Source: CAIXSC01 sp046349935 (GTDB lineage Bacteria > Planctomycetota > Planctomycetia > Pirellulales > Pirellulaceae). Taken from it: a stretch of DNA of 64,000 bases. A program made the position numbers and the translations under genes. The DNA lies in NCBI GenBank assembly GCA_046349935.1, contig JAXMBK010000013.1, forward strand, positions 1-64,000, given 5' to 3'. Shown piece after piece: positions 8,036-18,100 of the stretch. Each line of letters starts with the position of its first letter. Positions within the stretch are counted from its first letter, which is position 1. The notes under the pieces were generated by a model. The model did no database searches, was not told the DNA's origin, and saw only the letters and a program-made list of their open reading frames with translations.

Positions 8036-10099
8036 GTGACTCGCGTCGCTGCCATAGACACGACAGAACAAGGGACCGCGCTCGCAGTCGCCGGTCGAGA
8101 CATTCTCTCGGTAAAACCTGGTGCAGTTCCGCAGAAGTTGGCGTCGCTTGACGGCGCGATCACCGCTCTGGACTACGACGCGGAACGGCGCGAGTTATGG
8201 GTCGTGCTGGAGTCGCATCAGGTGCTGCGTTTGGATGCAGATGGGCGTGTCGCTCAGAAATATGGTGGATCGAGACGAAACATGGGCCGCTTCGATCCAT
8301 TGCGTTTCGTCGGCATCGGAGACATCGCAGCCGACGGCGCGGGCGGCTTCTTCATCGGCGAACCGGCGGCGCCTCCACGTCGTGTGGCACGCTTCAATCG
8401 TGATGGCGGGCTGGCCGGACAATGGTTCGGAGGGATGGCGTTCTATGTAAACGGCGCCTTCGATCCGGATGATGCGACAAAGCTCTGGGGCGTGGCGCCG
8501 GAGGGGTCGGTTATCGAGTATCGCCTTGACCTTGAAGCGGGAGTCTGGACCGTCGAAGCGTGTTATGCGACGGGTCGATTGGCCGACAGTTTGTTTCCCT
8601 TCACCGGCCCGTTCCGAGTCGTGCGGCGCAAGGGGCAGACGTTTCTGTATCACCGACTGATGCCAGCCGTGTTGAGGCTGGACGCGACGCGCGGCGAAGC
8701 GACGCCAGTGGCTGTCGCCGGTCAGCCGCTGAATAACGGACGGAACTTCTTTCAATTCGCGGGGTCGGGGCGCGAGGGCTGGCCGTTGCCGTGGGTCGCT
8801 GCGGCGGAACATCACGGCTTCAGCGACTTGCCGAAGGCTCCGAGGTTTTTCTCGTGGGCCGACAGCGACGGCGATGGAACGCTCGACGCTGATGAGTTCC
8901 GGTTCTATCCACAGGCGACTGTTCCCGTGTCGTTTGGCAACGTTGGCGACTACTCGGCTGCCGGCGCCTTCTTGCTTGCGGGCGGCGTCAATCTCAAGGA
9001 CGCGGTGATGCGCGTGCCGGTGAGCGGTTGGGAGGGACCAGACAAGTCGGCGCCGCGCTGGGATTTCGGGAGCGTGCAGTCGGCAGGCGAGATCACCTCC
9101 GACGGACTTGGCTGGAGTTCCCCGCGCGGCTTGAGCATCGCTCCGGATGGATCGGTCAACGTCGCGTGGCAGGCTGGACTGCTCATTCGCGAGCACGGCC
9201 AGTACGAAGGGGGCCGCTGGCCCGAGCAAGCCGTTCGCGGCTCGCGCGTGCTGGGGTTTGATGCGCAGTTGCGTCCGCGGTTCACCGTCGGGCGGCAGTC
9301 GAAGGAACCGCGCGAGGCGAATACGGGCTGCCTCTTCTTTCCGATGCAGACCGAAGCCGGACCGAACAGCACCGTGATCGTGAACGATCAGACGCACCAG
9401 TCGCCGCAGGTTTGGACGCGCGATGGACTTTTCCTCGGATCGTTCTTCGATCATCGCGCCGAGGATGGACGAGACGCCGACTTCTACCGCATTCACGGCG
9501 ACGACAATCAAGGCATCGCGCTGACGACGACTCGCGATGGCCGCGTGCTGTGGCTGTCGCCGGGCATCGGACACAACCGGCTTTACGAGGTCTATGGCTG
9601 GAATGGCTGGAAGTCTCAACGAGGTGATTTGAAACGCCCTTCGGTCGCTGACACGTCCGCGCCCGGCACGGGGCTGAAGGCGCAGTACTTCGTTGCCGAC
9701 AAACTCGTGTTTGAGGCGACCGAAGCTCCGTTGTTTCACGAAGCGTTCAGTGACGAGCCGCATAAGGACCGCATTGCCGCGCCGTATCGAGTCGTATGGG
9801 AGGGCTTCATCACCGCGCCGTTGACGGATCGCTATTCATTCAGCGCTCTGCTGGGACAGAACGAGCAGATCACCGTGCGCATCGATGGTCGCGAAGTGCT
9901 GTCGCTCGGCACACGGAAACCCGTGACGGAACGAACGGAACTTTCCGCCGCCCGCCGTCACGCGGTGCGCATCGAATACATCAATCCTTCCGATCGCGCC
10001 GAACTCAAGCTCTTCATTGCCTCGACGACTGTCGACCCGATTAAACTCCCGCACGCATGGCTTCACAAAGGCGACGGCGACAAGGACACGACACCGTGA
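8036..10099 (+). CDS. Beta-propeller/PA14 protein, C-terminal part after an in-frame TGA
   Basis: This continues the preceding frame without any shift: GTG at 8036 directly follows the TGA. The 687 codons contain further propeller blades, an EF-hand-like calcium loop (DSDGDGTLDADE, about 8858-8893) and a C-terminal PA14 domain. The PA14 domain runs from GLKAQYFVADKLVF to about 10030 and includes YRVVWEGFITAPLTDRYSF; such domains bind carbohydrate or other ligands in secreted proteins. This part has no signal peptide, so a separate product would stay in the cytoplasm, which argues for a single interrupted gene. GAGG 9 nt before the GTG could permit re-initiation. The gene ends about 115 nt before a second CehA/McbA-type gene. 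Confidence 0.7.
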   Translation: MTRVAAIDTTEQGTALAVAGRDILSVKPGAVPQKLASLDGAITALDYDAERRELWVVLESHQVLRLDADGRVAQKYGGSRRNMGRFDPLRFVGIGDIAADGAGGFFIGEPAAPPRRVARFNRDGGLAGQWFGGMAFYVNGAFDPDDATKLWGVAPEGSVIEYRLDLEAGVWTVEACYATGRLADSLFPFTGPFRVVRRKGQTFLYHRLMPAVLRLDATRGEATPVAVAGQPLNNGRNFFQFAGSGREGWPLPWVAAAEHHGFSDLPKAPRFFSWADSDGDGTLDADEFRFYPQATVPVSFGNVGDYSAAGAFLLAGGVNLKDAVMRVPVSGWEGPDKSAPRWDFGSVQSAGEITSDGLGWSSPRGLSIAPDGSVNVAWQAGLLIREHGQYEGGRWPEQAVRGSRVLGFDAQLRPRFTVGRQSKEPREANTGCLFFPMQTEAGPNSTVIVNDQTHQSPQVWTRDGLFLGSFFDHRAEDGRDADFYRIHGDDNQGIALTTTRDGRVLWLSPGIGHNRLYEVYGWNGWKSQRGDLKRPSVADTSAPGTGLKAQYFVADKLVFEATEAPLFHEAFSDEPHKDRIAAPYRVVWEGFITAPLTDRYSFSALLGQNEQITVRIDGREVLSLGTRKPVTERTELSAARRHAVRIEYINPSDRAELKLFIASTTVDPIKLPHAWLHKGDGDKDTTP

Positions 10100-10213
10100 T
10101 GAATGCATGCCGAATCGTGCTGCCGACTCATCAGCGAGCAAAAGGCAAAGACATCGTCGAACTTAAATCCAGGCGAACGCACAGACAAACCACACGGTTC
10201 CAAGGAGATTAAC

Positions 10214-12889
10214 GTGAATCACGGTGTCAGAAGAGTTTCGACTCTGCCCGCATTTCTTGTCCTGACTTCCTTGATCGCATCAGCACATGCGGCCGATTGG
10301 CCTGTCGTGGACCGCGTCGATCGGCAGCCGCTGACAGCTCAGGTAAAGCGATTACAGGATGCTCTGAAGCATCTCGGTGCGCCGCTGGGAAGTGATGTGG
10401 TCGAGAAGCTCAAGGCGGCGACGGATGACGCCGAGGACGCGACTTTGACGAGCGAGGTACAGCGGCTGCTCGATCCGCTTTGTCTCGCGGCGGTCGTGCT
10501 TCGAAGCGATCAGTCGCCGGTTGTTGTCCCGGCGAAAGGGACGATGTCGCTGGAGGAGCAAGGCTGGCGGACGCTGCTGATCAAGGTCGTGAACCCAGCC
10601 GAATCTCGCGCTCGTTTGCGAATGGATAGCCCGAATGCGCGGCCGCTGGCCCACTCGCCCGCCGATGAGGTCGCCTCGCGATGGCTGGGCTTGTCCGTGT
10701 TTGACGGCCAGCCGCTCACGCCCTCGCTGACGGGATTGCCGCTCGAATACCGCATCGTCGAGGTCTACTCGCGCGATGCGGCCGATCGGAAAGCACGCAT
10801 CGAATTCGCCGCTCCCGTTCCCGGCGGAGTGGGTGCAAATCGAGCGACTTCCATCATCGCCGACTGGCGATTCGATAAAGACACCGCAGGTTGGGAGGCC
10901 CAGAATCAGATCGAACTGATGCCGAAAGGCGGCGCGTTGCAGCTCGTCGCGACCGGCGATGACCCGTTCATGGCCGCGCGCCTCGCAGAGCCTGCTAAGC
11001 CCGGCAACTACGTGCTGCGGTTCTGGGGCAAAGCAGACGAGTCGGGGGTTGGGCAGGTCTTTTGGTGGACGCAGGAGCGACCTCAACCCGACGGCGGACG
11101 CCTGGCGTCGTTTAATGTCGAAGCCGGTCGTGAGATGCTCTACGAGGTCCCGTTCAGTGACGACGGCCACTTGACAGGAGTGCGCATCGACCCCAATGGC
11201 AAACCGTGTCGGTGGCGCATTGACTGGATCGAACTGGCCAGTGCGGACGGCGGCAAGGACTGGGGTGGAGCGGAAATTGCTCTCCAAACGCGAGCCTCGA
11301 AGACCGTGACGTTTCGCGTGACCGACGATCCCGATCGACCGGCGATGGCGGCGTTCGAGATCACCGACGAGACAGGCCGCGTCTATCCGCCGCAAAGCAA
11401 ACGGCTGGCGCCCGACTTCTTCTTCCAACGCCAGATTTATCGCGGCGATGGCGAAACCATCCGACTGCCCGCAGGCAAGTACCAAGTGAAGTGCGCGCGC
11501 GGTCCCGAGACGATCCCAGAGACGGTCCCGCTTGTTGTGAGCGATGGCCCTGCCGAGGTGCATTATCAGGTGAAACGTTGGATTGATCCGTCGCGCCGTG
11601 GCTATTGGTCCGGCGATCATCACATTCACGCGGCCGGTTGTGCTCATTACGAGAACCCGACGCAAGGCGTGCATCCCCCCGACATGCTGCGGCACTGCAT
11701 GGGCGAAGATCTCAAGGTTGGCTGCTGCCTGACCTGGGGACCGTGCTTCGATTTTCAGAAACGATTCTTCACCGGCGAACTCGATAACAACAGCCGGTAC
11801 CCCTACCTGATTCGGTATGACGTCGAAGTCTCTGGGTTCGGTTCGCATGTGTCCGGACATCTCAACCTGTTGCGGCTGAAGGAACAAATCCCGCCCGGCG
11901 GCGACTCAAAGGAGCACTGGCCGACGCTGGGGCTGAACACGCTTCGCTGGGCGAAGAAGCAGGGAGCCGTCTGCGGCCCGGCCCATTCATCGAGCGGCCT
12001 GACGCGGTTCGTCGATCGAGTACCGGGGACCGAGGGGCTCGACGGATCGAATGGTCTGCCGACGTACAACGTCCCGGCGTTCGACGGCATCGGCGCAAAC
12101 GAGTTCATCATGAATGTTGCTCACACCGTTGAAGGCCCAAACGGCAACCAAGTGCAGGCCGTTGACTTCATCTCGACGATGAACAGCGAACGCACCGCTG
12201 AGTTCAATATGTGGTATCACGTGCTCAACTGTGGTTTCCCAGTGCGCGCCAGCGGCGAAACCGACTTCCCGTGCATGAGCGGAGAACGCGTCGGCATCGG
12301 TCGCGTCTATGCGCGAGTCGATGGCGAACTCAACTTCGATCGCTGGTGCGACTCACTGGCCGCCGGTCGCAGCTATGTCAGCGACGGCCGCACGCACTTG
12401 ATGGAGTTCACTGCTCAGACATCTGCTTCAAAGCCACTGGAGATCGGCACGTCCGACAGCACTTTCCGCCTGACCAAGCCCGAATCGGTGACCTTTACCG
12501 TGCAGGCCGCTGCGCTGTACTTGAATCAACCCGCCAGCAAGGTGGAACTGATCGTCAACGGCTATCCGGTCGCTGAGCAATCGCTCCCCGTCGACGGGAA
12601 TGAGCGAACCATCAGATTCGCTCATGCGATCACTCAGAGTTCCTGGGCCGCGATTCGCGTGTTCCCAAACGCGCACACGAATCCAGTCTTCATCACGGTC
12701 GACGACAAACCGATCCGAGCTAACCGCCACAGCGCCGAGTGGTGCCTGCGCTCGCTCGACATCTGCTGGAAATCAAAAGCTCACACCTATCGAGCCGAAG
12801 AACGCCCCACCGCCGAACAAGACTACGAGACCGCCCGCCAACGTTTTCGCACGATCCTGAAGGAGCACACGGACGCTCCGCGCAAATGA
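10214..12889 (+). CDS. Second secreted CehA/McbA-type metallohydrolase
   Basis: An 891-residue exported protein. GTG at 10214 is the preferred start: AAGGAG stands 7 nt upstream and it places the signal peptide (STLPAFLVLTSLIASAHA) at the very N-terminus; an ATG at 10103 would add 37 unlikely residues. A central region of beta domains (about residues 180-440) precedes the metal-binding core, where YWSGDHHIHAAGC (about 465) supplies the HxH pair, AVCGPAHSSSG (about 590) another His, and ASGETDFPCMSG (about 680) the late acidic site. It is distantly similar in layout to the protein at 4512-7256, but the second core motif differs (GETDFP instead of GSDHP). The stop codon touches the end of the insertion sequence. 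Confidence 0.8.
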   Translation: MNHGVRRVSTLPAFLVLTSLIASAHAADWPVVDRVDRQPLTAQVKRLQDALKHLGAPLGSDVVEKLKAATDDAEDATLTSEVQRLLDPLCLAAVVLRSDQSPVVVPAKGTMSLEEQGWRTLLIKVVNPAESRARLRMDSPNARPLAHSPADEVASRWLGLSVFDGQPLTPSLTGLPLEYRIVEVYSRDAADRKARIEFAAPVPGGVGANRATSIIADWRFDKDTAGWEAQNQIELMPKGGALQLVATGDDPFMAARLAEPAKPGNYVLRFWGKADESGVGQVFWWTQERPQPDGGRLASFNVEAGREMLYEVPFSDDGHLTGVRIDPNGKPCRWRIDWIELASADGGKDWGGAEIALQTRASKTVTFRVTDDPDRPAMAAFEITDETGRVYPPQSKRLAPDFFFQRQIYRGDGETIRLPAGKYQVKCARGPETIPETVPLVVSDGPAEVHYQVKRWIDPSRRGYWSGDHHIHAAGCAHYENPTQGVHPPDMLRHCMGEDLKVGCCLTWGPCFDFQKRFFTGELDNNSRYPYLIRYDVEVSGFGSHVSGHLNLLRLKEQIPPGGDSKEHWPTLGLNTLRWAKKQGAVCGPAHSSSGLTRFVDRVPGTEGLDGSNGLPTYNVPAFDGIGANEFIMNVAHTVEGPNGNQVQAVDFISTMNSERTAEFNMWYHVLNCGFPVRASGETDFPCMSGERVGIGRVYARVDGELNFDRWCDSLAAGRSYVSDGRTHLMEFTAQTSASKPLEIGTSDSTFRLTKPESVTFTVQAAALYLNQPASKVELIVNGYPVAEQSLPVDGNERTIRFAHAITQSSWAAIRVFPNAHTNPVFITVDDKPIRANRHSAEWCLRSLDICWKSKAHTYRAEERPTAEQDYETARQRFRTILKEHTDAPRK

Positions 12890-12905
12890 CAGGGCCTGCG
12901 CACAT
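12890..12905 (+). repeat. Left terminal inverted repeat of the insertion sequence
   Basis: CAGGGCCTGCGCACAT, matched by the reverse complement of 14185-14200 except at two positions. It starts one base after the stop codon of the CehA/McbA-type gene. Confidence 0.8.
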
Positions 12906-12910
12906 CGAAG

Positions 12911-14050
12911 TCATTGGCCCAACAGGATTTTCTCCAAGACGTCGGTGCTCCATCCGGCCATTTGCATTCTGCCGCGTAAACTGTGTTCGTCTTGGAGTCG
13001 CTTCAAAAGTCCGATTGCGAAGCGTCTGAGCCAACTGAGATTGTTCGCGAGCGACCGTTCGGCAGTCGGGTCTTCGTCTTCACGGAAGTTGACATCGAGC
13101 ACCCAATGCATCGACTCAATTCCCCAATGTCCTCTCACGGCTTCGGCGCACCTCCGGGCCGACAGAAAAGCGTTCGAGATGTAGAAGCGAGTATCTTCTT
13201 GTTCGTCGCCGTCCGGAGTGTGAGTGATACGGGTCGCATATCCGATCGCTTTCACGGAAGGCCACTCTTTATGCAACGAACCTTTTTGGGGGAGCTTCAT
13301 GATTCGATAGGTTCGTTCGTCGATACGACCGTGTCCCCTTTCTCTCGTGCCATACGAGCGGTCGAGCAATTCCTCGCGATCACCTTCCATTTGTTCGGAG
13401 ATGAGTTTGCGAACTTCGGCCGCGAGCGTCGGCTGATTTTCCTTGACGGCGATGACGTAGGTTCCCTTGGCCTCGTCGATTTGCTCGACAATGTTCTTCT
13501 GGCAACCGATCGCGTCGATGGTCACGATCGCGTCCCGAAGCGATAACTGGCTTAAAGGCTGCGGTATAGCCGTGATTTCATTGCTCTTGTCATCCGTGGC
13601 GACTTGCCCCAACGCAAGCCCTTCTTCGGTCGCCCATGCGCTCACGATGTGCAGCGGCCCCAGATCTTTCGAGCGATCGTGCGAACTGCGTCAGGATTTG
13701 CCGTCGATCGCGACGAGTTGTTTTCGCCCCGTTTCATTCGTGACGATAGTGTCTCGAGTCCAAGCTTCAAAACTCTTTTGAAACGCATCGGGCTTGATCG
13801 CAATCAACATCCGTCGAATGCAATCGCGCGAAGGGATGCCATTCGGCAAGGGCAGGAAGCGACGTAGCCACTCTTCGCGTATGCAAGCCCAGCGATGAAT
13901 GGCCAACGGTCCTTTGCAATCGCTCAAGGTAGCGCAAACGGCGATCACGAGAATATCCGACAGCCGATGCTTGCGATTTCGTTCGTGTCGAGGATCGGAA
14001 AGCGACTCGAAATACGAACCCAATCTGCTGACTTCAAGTTCCTTCTTCAT
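12911..14050 (-). pseudogene. ISAs1-family transposase with one in-frame TGA
   Basis: The 379 sense codons run in a single frame from MKKELEVSRLGSYFESLSDP to EKILLGQ, interrupted only by a TGA at 13691-13693. This falls directly after AIDGKS, the first catalytic Asp segment, and before HDRSKDLGPLHIVSAW. The remaining DDE residues are present: TIDAIGCQKNI (second Asp) and HWGIESMHWVLD (Glu). Length and order match ISAs1/H-repeat transposases. Relatives read AIDGKTLR at this place, so the TGA replaces one residue. The product is inactive unless the stop is read through or is a sequence error. The start ATG has AGGTGG about 9 nt upstream. Confidence 0.85.
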
Positions 14051-14184
14051 CCCTATCGTCCACCTCGTCCAGGGCGAACCGCGGCGAGACGTCCACGTCC
14101 CACAAAGTCAGGCCTCGCGATCCGCAATGGTCTCGGTGTACCATACGCACACCGAACGCGCCAGCCTGCCTAGCTTGCCCGTTT

Positions 14185-14200
14185 ATGCTCGCAGGCCCTG
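14185..14200 (-). repeat. Right terminal inverted repeat of the insertion sequence
   Basis: ATGCTCGCAGGCCCTG on the + strand, the reverse complement of the left end with two mismatches. Confidence 0.8.
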
Positions 14201-14255
14201 GCCGTGACCCACGCCGACAGGCTTCCCGGCTAGGGCAAAGGATGGGCGGCATTGT

Positions 14256-14786
14256 ATGCACAATACGAAATCGCGAAAGAATCACCTGGCCTCGCCGTCG
14301 TGGGCCAGGCAGGTGGCCGTTGCAGTCTTGGTGCTGCTAGAGCTTCTCTACACGCTTAGTTTTCCCGCCAGCCTTTCAGCTGCTTTCGCTCCCGACGCCC
14401 AAGAAATCATCCCCCTGCCGGATGAGGCGTCCGTCGCAGGCGTGTTTATCGAAGCATATAACCACCCTTTCGGACTGCCTGACATGCGTTCGGACAAGCT
14501 GGACGGCGAGGCCTGCAAAGAAGTGTTTGAGGCTTTCTCCCGATTTGGAAAGATGAGTCGATCCCCGGCGCCGCACGAACGCTTACTGGAGATGGGCTCG
14601 GTAAGGTTTGTCGGAAAGAAATACGGAGAATCAACGCGAGTATGTTGGTACTTTCGCGGCGATAAGAGCACTCTCCGGCTTTCCATTTCCGGCGTCAGAG
14701 TCAGGACCACCGAGCGAACCGTTGAGGGAGAAGAGACGCTCGCGTTAGATTCCGACATTCGAAAGATTCTGAAGAAGCGAATGTAG
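14256..14786 (+). CDS. Small exported protein of unknown function
   Basis: A 176-residue product with a basic N-terminus and a hydrophobic segment (VAVAVLVLLELLYTLSF, about residues 21-37) ending near ASLSAAFA, consistent with a signal peptide or membrane anchor. The rest is a mixed-charge soluble domain with two Cys residues and a lysine-rich end (IRKILKKRM). I do not recognise the family. Codon use looks less GC-biased at third positions than neighbouring housekeeping genes (impression only). It stands between the insertion sequence and the convergent giant gene. Start choice is by position only; no strong ribosome-binding site is visible. Confidence 0.55.
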   Translation: MHNTKSRKNHLASPSWARQVAVAVLVLLELLYTLSFPASLSAAFAPDAQEIIPLPDEASVAGVFIEAYNHPFGLPDMRSDKLDGEACKEVFEAFSRFGKMSRSPAPHERLLEMGSVRFVGKKYGESTRVCWYFRGDKSTLRLSISGVRVRTTERTVEGEETLALDSDIRKILKKRM

Positions 14787-15137
14787 TTCCTTTTTTTTGG
14801 TCAAGAGCCAAGCTGGCTTGGCGCTCTGGCGCCGGTTCGGCGAATACTTGCGTGGGCACTCGCGCACAAATAGACGTCCCCGCGCCGTTGGCCTCTCCTC
14901 CATCGCAGCCGCTCGCGTACTTACCGTAAGCGTACACCACCACCATTCCGCACGATCGTGATCGCTAGTGTAGTGTTCCCCGGGATGATAACGCCCAGAC
15001 ATTCTAGGGGGAGGTCGGTTCATCAGGCTTCGGCGCCGGTTTCGTACTCGTACTCGCTTCAACTCTCGCCTTTGAGCTTGAGCCCCTTTCAGGCAACGCC
15101 GTGAAGCATTTTCAGGCCGCGACGCAGCGTGCGGCGG
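14787..15137. other. Intergenic region between convergent genes
   Basis: 351 bases without a convincing gene. An 8-T run (about 14791-14799) is followed by a short hairpin, GCCAAG-CTGG-CTTGGC. The T-run precedes the hairpin on the + strand, so it is not a standard terminator for the upstream gene, and on the - strand the order gives an A-run. Nothing else is recognised. Confidence 0.4.
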
Positions 15138-18100
15138 CTACCGCGACCAGTTGTCGAACACCGCATCGACAGCGGTCATTTCGCTGGCATCAACGGTGCG
15201 GCGCTCGCCTGGGCCGAAGATGCCGTACATCAGTTCGTCGTCGAGGGCCTCCTTGTAAAAGTCCTCGAGCCCCAGGGCATGCCCCAGTTCGTGGAGGACG
15301 ATCGTCAATAGGTCGACGCGCTCCTTGGCGTCAGGAGTGATGGCCCGCAACGCCGCGCGTCCCGGAACCACGGCGAACTCCTCGTCCACGTCCGGCGTCG
15401 CGTCGACGAACCAGCCGTGGCCGGCCGCGTCCGCGTCGAGCACGATTCGCCCGCCGCTGCTCCAGCCGAGGAACGAGCCGGCCAAGTCGACGACCTCGAA
15501 CTCGACTTGCTCGAGAATCGCCCGCTGCGCCGCGGCCAAGCCCGCGCCCGTCCAACGCTCGATCGCCGCGGCCACGATCGGTTCAAGTGCGGCGCGCGTC
15601 AGCGTCGCGGTCTCCCCGGCGCCCGGTGTCGAAGCGGCGGCCAAAGGGACATGCTGCAGCAGCACGTGATTGCGACCGAAAATGTCCAGGCGCGTGTCGC
15701 CGTCGAGATCGCCAATCAGCAAGTCACGCGCGTGGTTCGCATCGACCGGGCCGGAAAGGTCGAACGCGACGGGCGGCTGAAACACTCCGTTCCCCAGGTT
15801 GAGGAAGACCAGCACCTCGTTCGCGCCGCCGACCACCAGATCGGGCAGCGCGTCGTCGTTGTAGTCGACCGTTCGAAGCTCCGTGAAACCGCCCAATGCG
15901 ATCCGCTCGGGCTCGTCGAACGTGCCGTCGTTGTTGCCGCGGTAAAGCAGAACCTGCCCTCCATCGCTCCCTGTGAAGGCTGGAGCGACGACGACCAGAT
16001 CGGTCGTGTCGTTGCCGTCGAAATCGGCGAACGCCAGCCGCGTGACCGTGCTTGTGGCGGCCGAGACGAGCTGCGTTTGCACCAGTGTGCCGTCGAGATT
16101 CGTCACGTGCGCGATGAGCGTGGCGCCCGCACCGGTGATACGCAGTTCGACGACGTCAGCGCGGCCGTCGCCGTTGAGATCGGTCGATTCGAAAGAGCGG
16201 CCGAACGCGGATGCGTTTGCCGTGGCGATCTCCGCATCGAACGTGCCGTCGCCGTTGCCGGGCAAGAGTGCGAAGCCGTTGACGCCGAGCGTCAACAAAT
16301 CGAGCAGGCCGTCGCCCGTGTAGTCGGCCAGATCGACATCGGAAAACGTGCCGATCGACGGCGTCGCCAGGAACTCGGCGGCCGCGAACGTCCCATTCCC
16401 GACGCCTCGCAGCAACGAGGCATTTCCAGCGTGCCAGGCTACGGCGTCGAGGAACTCGTCGGAATCGACCAAGCCATAGACCAACCGCGATGTCGAGGCG
16501 GGCAGCGTTGAGACAAGCGGCGCACTGAACGTTCCGTCGCCGTCGCCCGGCGTGACGAGCAGTCCCACGGGCGTGAAAAACGCCCCGGCGCCGCGGCTTA
16601 CGACGTCGAGCACATTGTCGCCGGTCACGTCGATGAGAAGACGATCGCTCGAGACGTTCATCGCCACAGCCGAGCCGGGTTGGGTGTTGATCGGCAGCTG
16701 GAAGTTCCCGGCGCCCGTTCCGCGAACGACGAACACCGAATCATCGACGCCGCGGGCGACGACTAGGTCGACGAAGTCATCGTCGTCGGCAGCGCCGGCG
16801 GCGAGCGTGTTGAAGCCCGGCGTGGCCGAGAAACTGCCCGCCACCGGCAAGAGCGTCGCCGTCGTAAACGTGAGGTCGGCGTTGCCGCGGCGGTACCAGA
16901 GCTGCACGCCCGTGTTGGCGATCCAATCGCGGATGCCGTCGCCCGTAACGTCGGCCAAGAGACTGGCCTGATTGAGCTGCGCCTGCGTGCCAGAGATCGA
17001 AGTGCCGGTTTGCGGCGCGTAGCCGCCAAGGCCGTCGGCCAGGAACCACCGAGCGCCGTCGTTGGGGATGCCGAAGCCGCTGGTCCGCGTGCCGAACAGG
17101 TCGGGCAGACCGTCGCTATTGACGTCGACCACCGCTTCGATGCGCCCGTCGGCGGCGACCGGTGCGAAGGGGGCGGCGAAGCCGCCGTTGTCGTCTGAGA
17201 GCAGGATCAGCTCGGACGTGATCAGGTCGATCGCGCCATCGTTGTTGAGATCGTCCGCGTACAAAGCGCGGCGACGATTCTCGGCCGTGGCCGACAGTGC
17301 GATCGGCGCACCGGGCGCGTTGAAACTGCCATCGCCCGCCCCGGCGTGGATCACGATCTCGGATTGGATCGTAAATACGCTGCCAATGACGACGTTCGTC
17401 GTATGCAACACGGCCAAGTCGGCGACGTCGTCTCCCGTGAAGTCGCCGATGACGAGGTGCGGAATCTCGATCTGCTGGCTGATGATCGGCGCGTTGCGTC
17501 CGGCCGCGATGCGGATCTCCGACTCGAACGTGCCGTCGCCGACGCCCAAGAGGATCGAGTAATCGACGGGAACGCTTGTTTCAACGCCGTTGCGGTGCGC
17601 GACGTTCACCGAGACGAGGTCGGGAATGAGGTCGCCGTTCACGTCGGCCGCCGTAACGCGGCGCGGGTTGTTTCCTACGTCGTACAGCACGGCGTCGGCG
17701 AATCCGCCGCCCGACAGGCCGAGCGAAACGCTCAGCGCGTCGAACTCGGTCGTGAGCGAACCGCCGCCGGCCCGGTCAATCAACTCGCCCCACACCGGCC
17801 GGACGACGTCGGGCAGGCCGTCGCCATTCAAGTCGACGAAGATGCCCACGCCGGCGCCGGCGCTCTGCGACGGGCCGTCGCCCTTGAAAAGCGTTACCGC
17901 CTGGTCGGAGCTGACGGCGACGCTCGGCCAGCGTCGAAGAGCAAAGGCGTCGTTCGGCACGGGGGCCGCTTCAACCACCTCGAACATGTACTCAAGGTCG
18001 CCGCCCGCCGAGCCGTCGCCGGTTGGGTAAGCGCCGAAGAATTCCCCGTCGAGCGCGTTGCCGCCGAGATCGCGGAGCGCGGCGCTGGCGGCAGTCAGTC

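Larger units (their letters stand above)
12890..14200. mobile_element. ISAs1-family insertion sequence, 1311 bp
   Basis: The element is bounded by imperfect terminal inverted repeats, 14 of 16 positions identical with the first 11 exact (CAGGGCCTGCG). It contains one transposase gene on the - strand. Size and transposase family fit ISAs1. I see no target-site duplication: the left flank ends CGCAAATGA and the right flank begins GCCGTGACC. That suggests a rearrangement or old insertion at one end. Confidence 0.85.

Noticed and set aside
14787..14845. Intrinsic terminator for the small exported protein
   Set aside because: The T-run comes before the hairpin on the + strand; the order is wrong.
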